Positions 1-8,934 of a stretch of 64,000 nt of DNA are shown in pieces. Source of the stretch: Gammaproteobacteria bacterium (GTDB taxonomy: Bacteria; Pseudomonadota; Gammaproteobacteria; JAABTG01); NCBI GenBank assembly GCA_017999615.1, contig JAGNLM010000005.1:1-64000 (forward strand), given 5' to 3'. Within the stretch, counting starts at the first letter, position 1; each line of letters begins with the position of its first letter. The notes below the pieces were generated by a model. It did not search any database and was not told the origin of the DNA. It saw only the letters and a list, made by a program, of their open reading frames with translations. The position numbers were made by a program, and so were the translations under genes.

Positions 1-169
1 CGTAGACCTCGATCAGCTCCTCGACCTGGAGCTTGGTCTGGAGCCTCTGGGACAGGTGGAGCAGCCACCCCTTGTCGAAGGCGTCGCGGGAGGCGACGCC
101 CGCGCGTCCGGGGCGGGGGCGTGGGGTCAGGGACACTCGCGGAACCTCGGAAGGCAGGCGGAGCGGCAT
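1..169 (-). CDS. Probable GAF-type sensor/signalling protein, N-terminal fragment
   Basis: Partial gene running off the left edge; about 56 N-terminal residues are visible. The stretch WLLHLSQRLQTKLQVEELIEV resembles the first helix of GAF-type sensor modules in diguanylate cyclases and histidine kinases, where a phrase like 'LQTTLDLEELL' is common. The ATG at 169 has no clear Shine-Dalgarno; an in-frame GTG 11 codons later is preceded by GAGG about 8 bases upstream and may be the true start. The domain is inferred from a short helix only, so the function is open. It is transcribed in the same direction as ubiG, which lies upstream of it. Confidence 0.45.
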   Translation of the reverse strand, partial: MPLRLPSEVPRVSLTPRPRPGRAGVASRDAFDKGWLLHLSQRLQTKLQVEELIEVY

Positions 170-434
170 AAGGAATCGGTCACCACTGGGCTCTCGACTT
201 CCGGGATGCCATAAGCGTGCCAGGTCCAGGGATCCGGGGGTGCCCCGGTGGTCGCCCATAAATTTCATGGAGTTGCGTGCAGGGCGGGAGGGCTGCGGGA
301 GGAGGGGTCAATTCCTTGACGCAGCGATTCGGCCGCCGGGCGGCAAGGGGCGGCGGCTTCCCGGCAGGCGGCGGCGAGGCGGTCCCAGGGGGGTGCGCCA
401 GGGGGGCACCGGCGCGGGGTGGCCACGAGGGGGC

Positions 435-1154
435 CTAGGCCGGGTCCTCAGGCCTTCTCGCCTGCGCCAGGTAGTTGACGTCGAGACTGCGTGTGAAGTT
501 CGCCGTGCGGGTGAAGGGGTTGTAGCGCACGCCGGTGAGGGCCAGGGGCTCCAGTCCTGCCGCGCGCATCCAGCGGGTCAGCTCGGCGGGGCGCACGAAG
601 CGGGAGTAGTCGTGGGTGCCCCGGGGCAGGAGTCCCAGCACGTACTCGGCGCCGAGGACCGCGAACAGGTAGGCGGCGGGGCTGCGGTTCAGGGTCGCCA
701 GGAACAGCTGGCCCCCGGGGCGCAGCAGCGAGGCGCAGGAGCGGACCATCGCCGCCGGGTCCGGGACGTGCTCCAGGAGCTCCATGCAGGTGACCGCATC
801 GAAGGAGCCCGGTTCTTCCCGCGCCAGGGCCTCCGCGGAGAGGAGCCGGTAGTCGAGGGACACCCCGGCCTCCTCCGCGTGCCGCCGGGCGACCTCCAGG
901 GGACCCGCCGAGAGGTCGATGCCGACCACGTGGGCGCCGCGCCGAGCCATGGCCTCGGCCAGGATCCCCCCGCCGCAGCCCACGTCCGCGATCCGTTTCC
1001 CGGCCAGCCCCAGCCGCTCCTCGACCCAGGCGAGGCGCAGGGGATTCAGGTCGTGGAGCGCCCGCAGCTCCCCGTTCGAGTCCCACCAGTGGTGGGCCAT
1101 CGCCTCGAACCGGGCGAGCTCGAGGGGGTCGGCGTTGGGTGCGGTCGCGGTCAT
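435..1154 (-). CDS. ubiG: Ubiquinone biosynthesis O-methyltransferase UbiG
   Basis: SAM-dependent O-methyltransferase that performs both O-methylations of the ubiquinone ring (2-polyprenyl-6-hydroxyphenol and 3-demethylubiquinol). About 239 residues, the usual family length. The N-terminal phrase LARFEAMAHHWWDSNGE matches the UbiG signature (E. coli has KFEAVASRWWD), and motif I, ADVGCGGGILAEAMA, is the SAM-binding glycine loop. The start at 1154 (MTATAPNADP) is chosen because upstream residues are not family-like and would overlap the MTA deaminase gene. It follows mtaD on the same strand with a 19-base gap, as in Pseudomonas where ubiG and the TRZ/ATZ hydrolase are adjacent to mtnA-gyrA. 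Confidence 0.95.
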   Translation of the reverse strand: MTATAPNADPLELARFEAMAHHWWDSNGELRALHDLNPLRLAWVEERLGLAGKRIADVGCGGGILAEAMARRGAHVVGIDLSAGPLEVARRHAEEAGVSLDYRLLSAEALAREEPGSFDAVTCMELLEHVPDPAAMVRSCASLLRPGGQLFLATLNRSPAAYLFAVLGAEYVLGLLPRGTHDYSRFVRPAELTRWMRAAGLEPLALTGVRYNPFTRTANFTRSLDVNYLAQARRPEDPA

Positions 1155-1173
1155 GGGAGGTCGTTTCCCGGGC

Positions 1174-2589
1174 TCATTCGCGCTCTCCAGGGGGCACGGC
1201 ACCGGAGAGCGGGCCGCGCGCGGTGTCCGGACGGGTGTCCCGGTGTCGGGCGCCGGCGGCGATGCGGGCTCCCCAGCCCCGCGTCCGCTGGCGCAGCTCG
1301 GCCTCGTCGAAGGTGGTGGGAAGCCGGCCCTTCAGGAGGTGCCGGCCCGCGACCCACACGTCGGTGACCTGGTGGCGGCTGGCCGCGTACACGAGCTGAG
1401 AGACGGGGTGGTGGACCGGCTCGGTCTCCAGGTGGGAGAGATCGATTGCGGCGAGGTCGGCCGCCTTGCCGGGGACGATCGAGCCGACCTCCTCCTCGAT
1501 CCCGAGCGCCCGGGCCCCGTGCAGGGTGGCCATGGTGAGGGCCGTCCAGGCGCTCACCGCCGCGGCGTCGCCGGCGACGGCCTTGCCGACGAGGGCGGCC
1601 GTGCGCGCCTCGCCGAGCAGGTCGAGGTCGTTGTTGCTGGCCGCACCGTCGGTGCCCAGGGCCACCGGGACGCCGGCGTCGAGCAACCGCTGCACCGGAC
1701 AGAACCCGCTCGCGAGCTTCAGGTTGGACTCCGGGCAGTGCACCACGCAGAGGCCGTGCTCGGCCGCGCTCTCGATCTCGGCGGGCTCGAGCTGGGTCAT
1801 GTGCACGGCGGCCAGCCGGTACGTCAGCAGGCCGAGGCGCTCCAGGCGCGCGAGGGGGCGCACGCCGTGGCGCTCGACTCCCTGACGCACCTCGTCCGCC
1901 GTCTCGTGCACGTGCATGTGCACGGGCACGTCCAGCTCCTCGGCGAGGGTGGCGACGCGGGCGAGGGCCGCGTCGGAGACGGTGTAGGGGGCGTGGGGGG
2001 CGAAGGCCGTGCGCACCAGGGGGTCGCCGCGAAAGCGGTCGTGGGTTTCAATGGCCCTGGCGAGGTACTCGTCGGTGTCCCGGGCCCACACCGAGGGAAC
2101 GTCGATCACGAGCAGTCCCACCACCGCGCGGATCCCCATGGAGGAGGCGACGCGGGCGGTGTCCGCGGGGAAGAAGTACATGTCGTTGAAGCAGGTGGTG
2201 CCGCCCCGGAGCATCTCCGCCACGGCGAGCCGGGTCCCGTCCTGCACGAACTCCTCGCTGACCCAGCGGCCCTCGGCGGGCCAGACGTGCTCCTGGAGCC
2301 AGCGCATCAGCGGCAGGTCGTCGGCGAGGCCCCGGAAGAGGGACATCGCGGCGTGGGTGTGGGCGTTCACCAGACCGGGGATGAGCGCATGGTCGCCGAG
2401 CCGGTGCTCGACCCGGGGCTCGAAGCGCGCCTTCGCCTCGGTGCTGGGCAGCACCCCCACGATCCGTCCCCCGTGGACGGCTACCGCGTGGTGCTCGAGG
2501 ACGACGCCCGGGGGTTCGACGGGGATCACCCAGCGGGCGTGGATCAGGGTGTCGATGGGCGTCACGGGGCTGGCTTCGGGTGGTCGCAT
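1174..2589 (-). CDS. mtaD: TRZ/ATZ-family 5-methylthioadenosine (MTA) deaminase
   Basis: Amidohydrolase of the MTA/S-adenosylhomocysteine deaminase family, about 471 residues. The metal-binding HxH lies in VNAHTHAAMSLFRG; later ligands appear in HMHVHETADE (His) and VALGTDGAASNNDLD (Asp). It should deaminate methylthioadenosine, a polyamine and homoserine-lactone by-product, to methylthioinosine. It is divergent from mtnA, the next dedicated enzyme of methylthioribose salvage, which supports MTA as substrate. The ATG at 2589 starts MRPPEASPVTPIDTL; a GTG a few codons later (before TPIDTL) is an alternative. It is probably cotranscribed with ubiG. Confidence 0.9.
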   Translation of the reverse strand: MRPPEASPVTPIDTLIHARWVIPVEPPGVVLEHHAVAVHGGRIVGVLPSTEAKARFEPRVEHRLGDHALIPGLVNAHTHAAMSLFRGLADDLPLMRWLQEHVWPAEGRWVSEEFVQDGTRLAVAEMLRGGTTCFNDMYFFPADTARVASSMGIRAVVGLLVIDVPSVWARDTDEYLARAIETHDRFRGDPLVRTAFAPHAPYTVSDAALARVATLAEELDVPVHMHVHETADEVRQGVERHGVRPLARLERLGLLTYRLAAVHMTQLEPAEIESAAEHGLCVVHCPESNLKLASGFCPVQRLLDAGVPVALGTDGAASNNDLDLLGEARTAALVGKAVAGDAAAVSAWTALTMATLHGARALGIEEEVGSIVPGKAADLAAIDLSHLETEPVHHPVSQLVYAASRHQVTDVWVAGRHLLKGRLPTTFDEAELRQRTRGWGARIAAGARHRDTRPDTARGPLSGAVPPGERE

Positions 2590-2743
2590 CCGGGGCTGAG
2601 TATGCTCTACCGGCCAGAGCGCGAAAATGGGCGGGCGCACCGGTCCGGGCCCTGCAGAGGGGACCTGGGCAGTGGGTTTGCCTGGCGCCGGCGGCTCGCC
2701 CAGAATCGCTCGGCCCAACCCCGGGTCACGCACCGCCGCCGCC

Positions 2744-3787
2744 ATGCCCCACGACCGCCACGACACCGTCCGTGCCCTCCTCTGGGAAGGCGGGGCCCTG
2801 CGTCTGCTGGACCAGCGCCGCCTGCCCTCCGAGGAGGCCTGGCTCACGGCGAGCGACGCCCCCGGCGTCGCGGCCGCCATCCGGGACATGGTGGTGCGCG
2901 GGGCTCCCGCGATCGGCATCGCCGCAGCCTATGGCGTGGTCCTGGCGGCCCGTGACGCCTGGGCCAGGGACCCCGGGGCCTGGCGTGCGCTCGCCCAGGA
3001 GGACCTCGCTCGCCTTGCCGCCGCCCGCCCGACGGCGGTCAACCTCTTCTGGGCGCTCGCGCGGATGCGCCTCGCGATGGCTGGGGTCGCCGGCGACCCC
3101 GTGCCCCCGCTGCTCGCCGAGGCAGACGCCATCCTGGCCGAGGACGTCGCGGCCAACCGCCGCATGGGCGGGCTCGGCGCCGCCCTGATCGACCGCGCCG
3201 GCGCCGTGCTGACCCACTGCAACACGGGCTCTCTCGCGACGGGGGGCTACGGCACGGCCCTCGGCGTCGTGCGCAGCGCCGCCGCCGCCGGCCGGGTGAC
3301 CCGGGTGTACGCGGACGAGACGCGGCCGTGGCTGCAGGGCGCCCGGCTCACCGCCTGGGAGCTCGTGCGCGACGGCATCCCCGTGGACCTCCTGGTCGAA
3401 GGCGCCGCGGCCTCCCTGCTGCGCCGGGGCGAGGTTTCCTGGGTTCTCGTGGGCGCCGACCGCGTCGCCGCCAACGGCGACTTCGCGAACAAGATCGGCA
3501 CCTACGGTCTTGCGGTCCTGGCGCGCCACCACGGCGTGCCCTTCATGGTCGTCGCCCCGAGCTCCACCGTGGACCTGGAGACGGCGGACGGGGGGGCGAT
3601 CCCCATCGAGGACCGGTCCCCCGAGGAGGTCCTCGCCTGCGGCGGGCGCCCGGTCGCCGCCCCGGGGGCCGGGGCCTGGAACCCGGCCTTCGACGTCACC
3701 CCCGCCGGGCTGGTGGACGCCCTGGTCACGGAGCGCGGCGTGGTGCTGTGCCCGGACCGGGAGAAGATCGCCGCCCTGATGGCCTGA
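2744..3787 (+). CDS. mtnA: S-methyl-5-thioribose-1-phosphate isomerase
   Basis: Isomerises methylthioribose-1-phosphate to methylthioribulose-1-phosphate in methionine salvage. 347 residues, normal for MtnA. Visible family motifs are [13 protein letters not shown] near residue 50, the catalytic cysteine in [17 protein letters not shown], and the catalytic aspartate in [11 protein letters not shown]. The ATG at 2744 (MPHDRHD) gives the family length; longer upstream reading frames are not conserved-looking. It diverges from mtaD, and the stop codon lies inside a fourfold CCTGATGG repeat. gyrA follows about 150 bases downstream. Confidence 0.95.
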   Translation: MPHDRHDTVRALLWEGGALRLLDQRRLPSEEAWLTASDAPGVAAAIRDMVVRGAPAIGIAAAYGVVLAARDAWARDPGAWRALAQEDLARLAAARPTAVNLFWALARMRLAMAGVAGDPVPPLLAEADAILAEDVAANRRMGGLGAALIDRAGAVLTHCNTGSLATGGYGTALGVVRSAAAAGRVTRVYADETRPWLQGARLTAWELVRDGIPVDLLVEGAAASLLRRGEVSWVLVGADRVAANGDFANKIGTYGLAVLARHHGVPFMVVAPSSTVDLETADGGAIPIEDRSPEEVLACGGRPVAAPGAGAWNPAFDVTPAGLVDALVTERGVVLCPDREKIAALMA

Positions 3788-3806
3788 TGGCCTGATGGCC
3801 TGATGG
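3775..3806 (+). repeat. Four tandem copies of CCTGATGG over the mtnA stop codon
   Basis: Four exact contiguous copies of the octamer CCTGATGG. The mtnA TGA lies in the second copy. Because 8 is not a multiple of 3, copy-number changes would move the reading frame and change the last residues of MtnA (now ending AALMA). This is a slippage-prone microsatellite. Confidence 0.95.
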
Positions 3807-3862
3807 CGTTGGGCGCCGGCTGCCGTGGAAAACAGTTTTGCGGGTCGCCGGCGGCTCCGGCG

Positions 3863-3891
3863 ACCTGCCGGTGCGGTGGGGATGGTACAAT
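3863..3891 (+). promoter_or_regulatory. Possible gyrA promoter (TACAAT -10)
   Basis: TACAAT at 3886-3891 is a good sigma-70 -10 hexamer about 48 bases upstream of the gyrA ATG, in the only AT-containing part of the mtnA-gyrA gap. The -35 position (ACCTGC) is weak, so the call rests on the -10 and the position. Confidence 0.4.
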
Positions 3892-3938
3892 CTGCCCCCT
3901 GACAGGAGCTTACCCGCGCCGAGCCGCCCCGCAACCCC

Positions 3939-6494
3939 ATGCCTGATTTCGCCAGGGAAGTCCTCCCGGTCAACATCGAGGAGGAGCTGAAGCAGTCGTA
4001 TCTCGACTACGCGATGAGCGTGATCGTCGGGCGAGCGCTGCCCGACGTGCGCGACGGGCTCAAGCCCGTCCACCGCCGGGTGCTCTTCGCCATGAGCGAG
4101 CTCGGCAACGACTGGAACCGCGCGTACAAGAAGTCAGCCCGCGTGGTCGGCGACGTGATCGGCAAGTACCACCCGCACGGCGACGTGGCGGTCTACGACA
4201 CCATCGTGCGCATGGCGCAGCCGTTCTCCATGCGCTACGTGCTGGTGGACGGCCAGGGCAACTTCGGATCGGTGGACGGCGACGCCCCCGCGGCGATGCG
4301 CTACACCGAGGTGCGCATGGCGCGCATCACCCAGGAGTTGCTGGCGGACCTCGACAAGGAAACGGTCGATTTCGCGCCGAACTACGACAACTCGGAGCGC
4401 GAGCCGACAGTCCTGCCGGCGCGCCTGCCGAACCTCCTGGTGAACGGGTCGGCGGGGATCGCCGTGGGGATGGCGACCAATATCCCGCCCCACAACCTCA
4501 CCGAGGTGGTGAACGCCTGCCTCGCGTACATCGAAGACCCCGCCATCCGGGTGGCGGAGCTGATCCGCCACCTTCCCGGGCCGGACTTCCCCACCGGGGC
4601 CTACATCAACGGCGCAGCCGGTATCCGCGAGGCCTACGAGACGGGGCGCGGGCGCATCTTCGTGCGCGCCAAGAGCCACGTCGAGACCGACGAGTCGAAC
4701 GGCAAGCCGCGCATCGTCGTCACCGAGCTCCCCTACCAGGTCAACAAGGCGAAGCTGCTGGAGCGGATCGCCGAGCTGGTGCGCGAGCGCAAGCTCGAAG
4801 GCATCACCGAGCTGCGCGACGAGTCCGACAAGGACGGCATGCGCATGGTGGTGGAGCTGCGCCGGGGCGAGGTGGCGGAGGTGGTGCTGAATAACCTCTA
4901 CCAGCACACCCAGCTGCAGACGGTGTTCGGCATCAACATGGTGGCCCTCGCGGACGGGCAGCCGAAGCTCTTCAACCTCAAGCAGCTCATCGAGGCCTTC
5001 GTGCGCCACCGCCGCGAGGTGGTGACCCGGCGCACGGTCTACGACCTCGGCAAGGCGCGCGACCGCGCGCACGTGCTCGAGGGTCTGGCGGTGGCGCTCG
5101 CCAACATCGACCCGGTCATCGAGGCCATCAAGACCTCGCCGAGCCCGGAGGAGGCCAAGGCGAGGCTGCTCCGGCGGGCGTGGCCCCCGGGCGCTGTCGT
5201 GGGCATGGTGGAGCGCGCGGGCGCCGACGCCGCGCGGCCCGAGGGGCTCGCGCCGGGCCTCGGGCTGGGCCCCGAGGGGTACCGGCTCTCGGAGACCCAG
5301 GCCCAGGCCATCCTCGAGCTGCGCCTGCAGCGCCTGACCGGCCTCGAGCAGGACCGGATCACGGCGGAGTACCGCGAGCTGCTGGCGCGGATCGCCGAGC
5401 TGCTGGCGATCCTGGAGGACCCCGACCGGCTGATGGCCGTCATTCGCGGAGAGCTCGAGGCGTTGCGCGAGCAGTTCGGGGACCGGCGCAAGACCGAGAT
5501 CCTGGACCAGCACCAGGCCCTCGGGCTCGAGGACCTGATCAGCCCGGAGGACGTGGTCGTCACCCTGTCCCACGCCGGCTACGCGAAGAGCCAGCCGCTC
5601 GACCTCTACCGGGCGCAGAGGCGCGGCGGGAAGGGCCGCTCGGCGACGGCGATGAAGGAAGAGGACTTCATCGACAACCTGTTCGTCGCCAACACCCACG
5701 ACTGGGTGCTCTGCTTCTCGAGCCGTGGGCGCGTGTACTGGCTCAAGGTCTACGAGCTGCCCCAGGCCGGTCCCTCGGCGCGGGGCAAGCCCATCGTGAA
5801 CCTCCTGCCCCTCGAGGAGGGCGAGCGCATCAACGCCGTTCTCCCCGTCAAGGACTTCACCCGCGGCGGCTTCGTGCTGATGGCAACGGCCCGCGGAGTC
5901 GTGAAGAAGACTCCGCTCGACGATTTCTCCCGCCCGCGCACGAGCGGCATCATCGCGGTGGACCTCGCCGAGGACGACCAGCTGGTCGGCGTCGACCTGA
6001 CGGACGGGGAACGCGACGTGATGCTCTTCGCGAGCGACGGCAAGATGATCCGGTTCGCCGAGCGGCAGGTGCGCCCCATGGGCCGCTCCGCGCGCGGCGT
6101 GCGGGGTGTGCACCTCGCCGAGGGGGCCGGGGTGATCGCGCTCATCGTGCCCACGCCCGACAGGACGGTGCTGCTCGCGACCCAGAACGGCTACGGCAAG
6201 CGGACGACGGTCGAGGACTTCCGGCCCCAGGGGCGCGGCGGACAGGGGCTCATCGCGATCCAGACGAGCGCCCGCAACGGGCCGCTCGTGGGCGCGGTGC
6301 TGGTGCGCGAGGAAGACGAGATCATGCTGATCACGGACGGCGCCACGCTGGTGCGCACCCGGGTGCACGAGGTCCCGGTGCTGAGCCGCAATACCCAGGG
6401 CGTGAAGCTCATCAGCCTGGCCGAGGAGGAGCGGCTGGTGGGGTTGGCGCCGGTGGTGGAGGAGAACGAACCGGAGGCCGCTGCGCAGGAGTAG
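3939..6494 (+). CDS. gyrA: DNA gyrase subunit A
   Basis: Breakage-reunion subunit of DNA gyrase, 851 residues (E. coli 875). The N-terminus aligns without gaps to E. coli GyrA. Catalytic tyrosine is Y122 (AAMRYTEV), and the GyrA box RRGGKG opens the C-terminal beta-pinwheel needed for negative supercoiling. The quinolone-determining segment reads [10 protein letters not shown]: residue 83, usually Ser or Thr in gammaproteobacteria, is Val, while D87 is intact. No strong Shine-Dalgarno immediately precedes ATG 3939, but the start is fixed by the conserved [18 protein letters not shown]. It heads the run of plus-strand genes into serC. Confidence 0.98.
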   Translation: MPDFAREVLPVNIEEELKQSYLDYAMSVIVGRALPDVRDGLKPVHRRVLFAMSELGNDWNRAYKKSARVVGDVIGKYHPHGDVAVYDTIVRMAQPFSMRYVLVDGQGNFGSVDGDAPAAMRYTEVRMARITQELLADLDKETVDFAPNYDNSEREPTVLPARLPNLLVNGSAGIAVGMATNIPPHNLTEVVNACLAYIEDPAIRVAELIRHLPGPDFPTGAYINGAAGIREAYETGRGRIFVRAKSHVETDESNGKPRIVVTELPYQVNKAKLLERIAELVRERKLEGITELRDESDKDGMRMVVELRRGEVAEVVLNNLYQHTQLQTVFGINMVALADGQPKLFNLKQLIEAFVRHRREVVTRRTVYDLGKARDRAHVLEGLAVALANIDPVIEAIKTSPSPEEAKARLLRRAWPPGAVVGMVERAGADAARPEGLAPGLGLGPEGYRLSETQAQAILELRLQRLTGLEQDRITAEYRELLARIAELLAILEDPDRLMAVIRGELEALREQFGDRRKTEILDQHQALGLEDLISPEDVVVTLSHAGYAKSQPLDLYRAQRRGGKGRSATAMKEEDFIDNLFVANTHDWVLCFSSRGRVYWLKVYELPQAGPSARGKPIVNLLPLEEGERINAVLPVKDFTRGGFVLMATARGVVKKTPLDDFSRPRTSGIIAVDLAEDDQLVGVDLTDGERDVMLFASDGKMIRFAERQVRPMGRSARGVRGVHLAEGAGVIALIVPTPDRTVLLATQNGYGKRTTVEDFRPQGRGGQGLIAIQTSARNGPLVGAVLVREEDEIMLITDGATLVRTRVHEVPVLSRNTQGVKLISLAEEERLVGLAPVVEENEPEAAAQE

Positions 6495-6538
6495 GGCGGG
6501 GCGGCCCGGAAAGGTCCACGGGCCCGCGAGGGTCCGAC

Positions 6539-6562
6539 GGTTACGGTTACGGTTACGGTCAC
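6539..6562 (+). repeat. GGTTAC hexamer tandem repeat
   Basis: Three exact copies of GGTTAC and a fourth with one change (GGTCAC) lie in the 174-base gyrA-serC spacer. This is a short microsatellite with no coding role; it might shape the leader of serC. Confidence 0.9.
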
Positions 6563-6668
6563 GGTGGCGGGGCGAGCGGGTTCGCGCCCCGCGCAGGGTG
6601 GCGCAGAGGGGTGCGCGCACGGGTCTGCCCGTGCGGCGGACCCACACGTGGAAGAGGGAGATCGATCG

Positions 6669-7751
6669 ATGGCACGGGTTTACAACTTCAGTGCGGGTCC
6701 GGCGGTGCTGCCGGAAGAGGTGCTCACGCGGGCGCGCGAGGAGATGCTCGACTGGCGCGGCTCGGGCATGTCGGTCATGGAGATGAGCCACCGCGGAAAG
6801 GACTTCCTCTCCATCGCCCAGAAGGCCGAGGCGGACCTGCGCGAGCTCCTCGGGATCCCCTCCAACTACAAGGTGCTGTTCCTGCAGGGCGGCGCGAGCC
6901 AGCAGTTCGCCATGGTGCCCCTGAACCTGATGGGCGAGAAGGGCAAGGCCGACTACGTCCACACGGGCGAGTGGTCGAAGAAGGCCATCGGCGAGGGCAA
7001 GCGCCAGGGCCAAGTCAACGTCGTGGCGGACGCGGCGGCGTCGAAGTACACGACGATCCCGCCCCGCGCGGAGTGGAAGCTCGACCCGGACGCGGCCTAC
7101 GTGCACTACACCCCCAACGAGACCATCGGCGGCGTGGAGTTCCACTGGGTGCCGGAGACGGGCGGCGTCCCGCTCGTGGCCGACATGTCCTCGACCCTTC
7201 TCTCGCGGCCGATCGACGTTTCCCGCTTCGGTCTCATCTACGCCGGGGCGCAGAAGAACATCGGGCCGGCGGGGCTCGTCATCGTGATCATCCGCGAGGA
7301 CCTGATCGGGCGCGCGGGGGCGGCTGTCCCGGCGATGCTCAACTACAAGACCCACGCCGATGCCGAGTCGATGTACAACACGCCGGCGACCTACTCGTGG
7401 TACATCGCGGGCCTCGTGTTCGAGTGGCTCCTGCAGAAGGGTGGGCTCTCCGCGATGGCGGAGGTCAACCGCCGCAAGGCGGAGAAGCTCTACGGGGCCA
7501 TCGACGCGAGCGGCTTCTACCGCAACCCGGTGGCGAAGGATTGCCGGTCGTGGATGAACGTGCCGTTCACGCTCGGTGACTCGGCGCTCGACGAGCCGTT
7601 CCTGAAGGAGGCGAAGGCGGCCGGACTCGTGACGTTGAAGGGCCACCGCTCGGTCGGAGGGATGCGCGCGAGCATCTACAACGCGATGCCGGAATCCGGC
7701 GTCGACGCGCTCGTGGCATTCATGCGCGATTTCCAGCAGCGCAAGGGCTGA
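6669..7751 (+). CDS. serC: Phosphoserine aminotransferase
   Basis: PLP enzyme converting 3-phosphohydroxypyruvate to phosphoserine; in gammaproteobacteria also used for the pyridoxal precursor 4-phosphohydroxy-threonine. 360 residues. NFSAGPAVLPEEVL at the N-terminus is the SerC signature, and the PLP lysine lies in AGAQKNIGPAG. ATG 6669 is preceded by GAGGGAG at a good distance. It follows gyrA as in the Pseudomonas supraoperon and is only 7 bases ahead of serA. pdxA is elsewhere in the window (47.4 kb). Confidence 0.97.
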   Translation: MARVYNFSAGPAVLPEEVLTRAREEMLDWRGSGMSVMEMSHRGKDFLSIAQKAEADLRELLGIPSNYKVLFLQGGASQQFAMVPLNLMGEKGKADYVHTGEWSKKAIGEGKRQGQVNVVADAAASKYTTIPPRAEWKLDPDAAYVHYTPNETIGGVEFHWVPETGGVPLVADMSSTLLSRPIDVSRFGLIYAGAQKNIGPAGLVIVIIREDLIGRAGAAVPAMLNYKTHADAESMYNTPATYSWYIAGLVFEWLLQKGGLSAMAEVNRRKAEKLYGAIDASGFYRNPVAKDCRSWMNVPFTLGDSALDEPFLKEAKAAGLVTLKGHRSVGGMRASIYNAMPESGVDALVAFMRDFQQRKG

Positions 7752-7758
7752 AGCGGCC

Positions 7759-8925
7759 ATGTTCAAGATCCTGACGCTCAACAACATCTCCGTTTCCGGC
7801 CTGCGCCGGCTGCCGCGCGAGCGTTACGAGGTTGCCTCGGAGATCCAGCATCCCGACGCGGTCCTCGTGCGCTCCTTCAACATGCACGAGATGGAAATCC
7901 CCTCGACCCTGAAGGCGGTGGGTCGCGCAGGGGCCGGAGTGAACAACATCCCCGTCGACAAGATGAGCGCGCGCGGGATCGTGGTGTTCAACGCGCCCGG
8001 CGCGAATTCCAACGCGGTGAAGGAGCTCGTCATCGCGGGAATGCTGATCGCGGCCCGCAACATCGTGCAGGCGTGGGACTTCGCCCGCGGTCTCGAGGGC
8101 ACCGACGTGGAGATCCGCAAGGCGGCGGAGTCCGGCAAGAAGCAGTTCGTCGGCTTCGAGCTCCCCGGGCGCACGCTCGGCGTGGTCGGTCTGGGGGCCA
8201 TCGGGGTCCGCGTGGCCAACGCCGCCATTGCGCTTGGCATGAAGGTGGTCGGCTACGACCCGGACATCACCGTGGCCCGGGCCTGGGAGCTCTCCTCCCA
8301 GGTGCAGCAGGCGCTCAGCCTCGACGACCTGCTCGCGCGGTCGGAGTTCGTGACGCTGCACGTGCCGCTCTCGAACAAGACCCGGGCGATGATCGACGCG
8401 AAGCGCCTCGGTTCCATGCGCGACGGGGTCGTGCTGCTCAACTTCGCGCGTGAGGAGATCGTCGACGAGCACGCGGTGGCGAGCGCGCTCGCCCACGGCA
8501 AGGTCCGGGCCTACGTGTGCGATTTCCCGGGCAACACCCTGCGCGGGAACCCCCGCGTCGTCATGCTGCCGCACATCGGCGCGTCCACTGCCGAGGCGGA
8601 GGAGAACTGTGCCGTGATGGTGGCGGACCAGGTGCGGGCCTACCTGGAGGACGGGACCATCCACAACTCGGTGAATTTCCCCGAAGTGGAGATGGCGCGC
8701 AGCAGCGGGAGCCACCGGCTCGCGGTGGTGAACGCGAACGTCCCGAACATGCTGGGCCAGATCTCGACGAAGCTCGCGGGCGCCGGCCTGAACATCGTGG
8801 ACATGCTGAACAAGTCCCGCGGGGAACTGGCGTACACGCTGGCCGACGTGGAGTCCCAGGTGCCTCAGGAGGTGATCGCCGACATCGCCTCGACCCAGGG
8901 CGTGCTCGCCGTCCGGTCGCTGTAG
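7759..8925 (+). CDS. serA: D-3-phosphoglycerate dehydrogenase, short ACT type
   Basis: First enzyme of serine synthesis, oxidising 3-phosphoglycerate with NAD. 388 residues: N-terminal substrate domain, Rossmann fold with GLGAIGVRVANAA near residue 140, and a C-terminal ACT domain (ANVPNMLGQISTKLAGAGLN) that probably senses serine. Placed 7 bases after serC, so the two consecutive steps of the pathway are coupled. In the classical Pseudomonas cluster serC is directly followed by pheA, so serA is an insertion into that order here. Confidence 0.93.
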   Translation: MFKILTLNNISVSGLRRLPRERYEVASEIQHPDAVLVRSFNMHEMEIPSTLKAVGRAGAGVNNIPVDKMSARGIVVFNAPGANSNAVKELVIAGMLIAARNIVQAWDFARGLEGTDVEIRKAAESGKKQFVGFELPGRTLGVVGLGAIGVRVANAAIALGMKVVGYDPDITVARAWELSSQVQQALSLDDLLARSEFVTLHVPLSNKTRAMIDAKRLGSMRDGVVLLNFAREEIVDEHAVASALAHGKVRAYVCDFPGNTLRGNPRVVMLPHIGASTAEAEENCAVMVADQVRAYLEDGTIHNSVNFPEVEMARSSGSHRLAVVNANVPNMLGQISTKLAGAGLNIVDMLNKSRGELAYTLADVESQVPQEVIADIASTQGVLAVRSL

Positions 8926-8934
8926 GGTGCAGCC

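Noticed and set aside
33-1367. 444-codon plus-strand frame
   Set aside because: Antisense to ubiG and the end of mtaD; no family features.
4134-7787. 1217-codon open frame on the minus strand
   Set aside because: Antisense shadow of gyrA and serC; His/Arg/Val-rich low-complexity translation and no domain, as expected from high-GC third positions.
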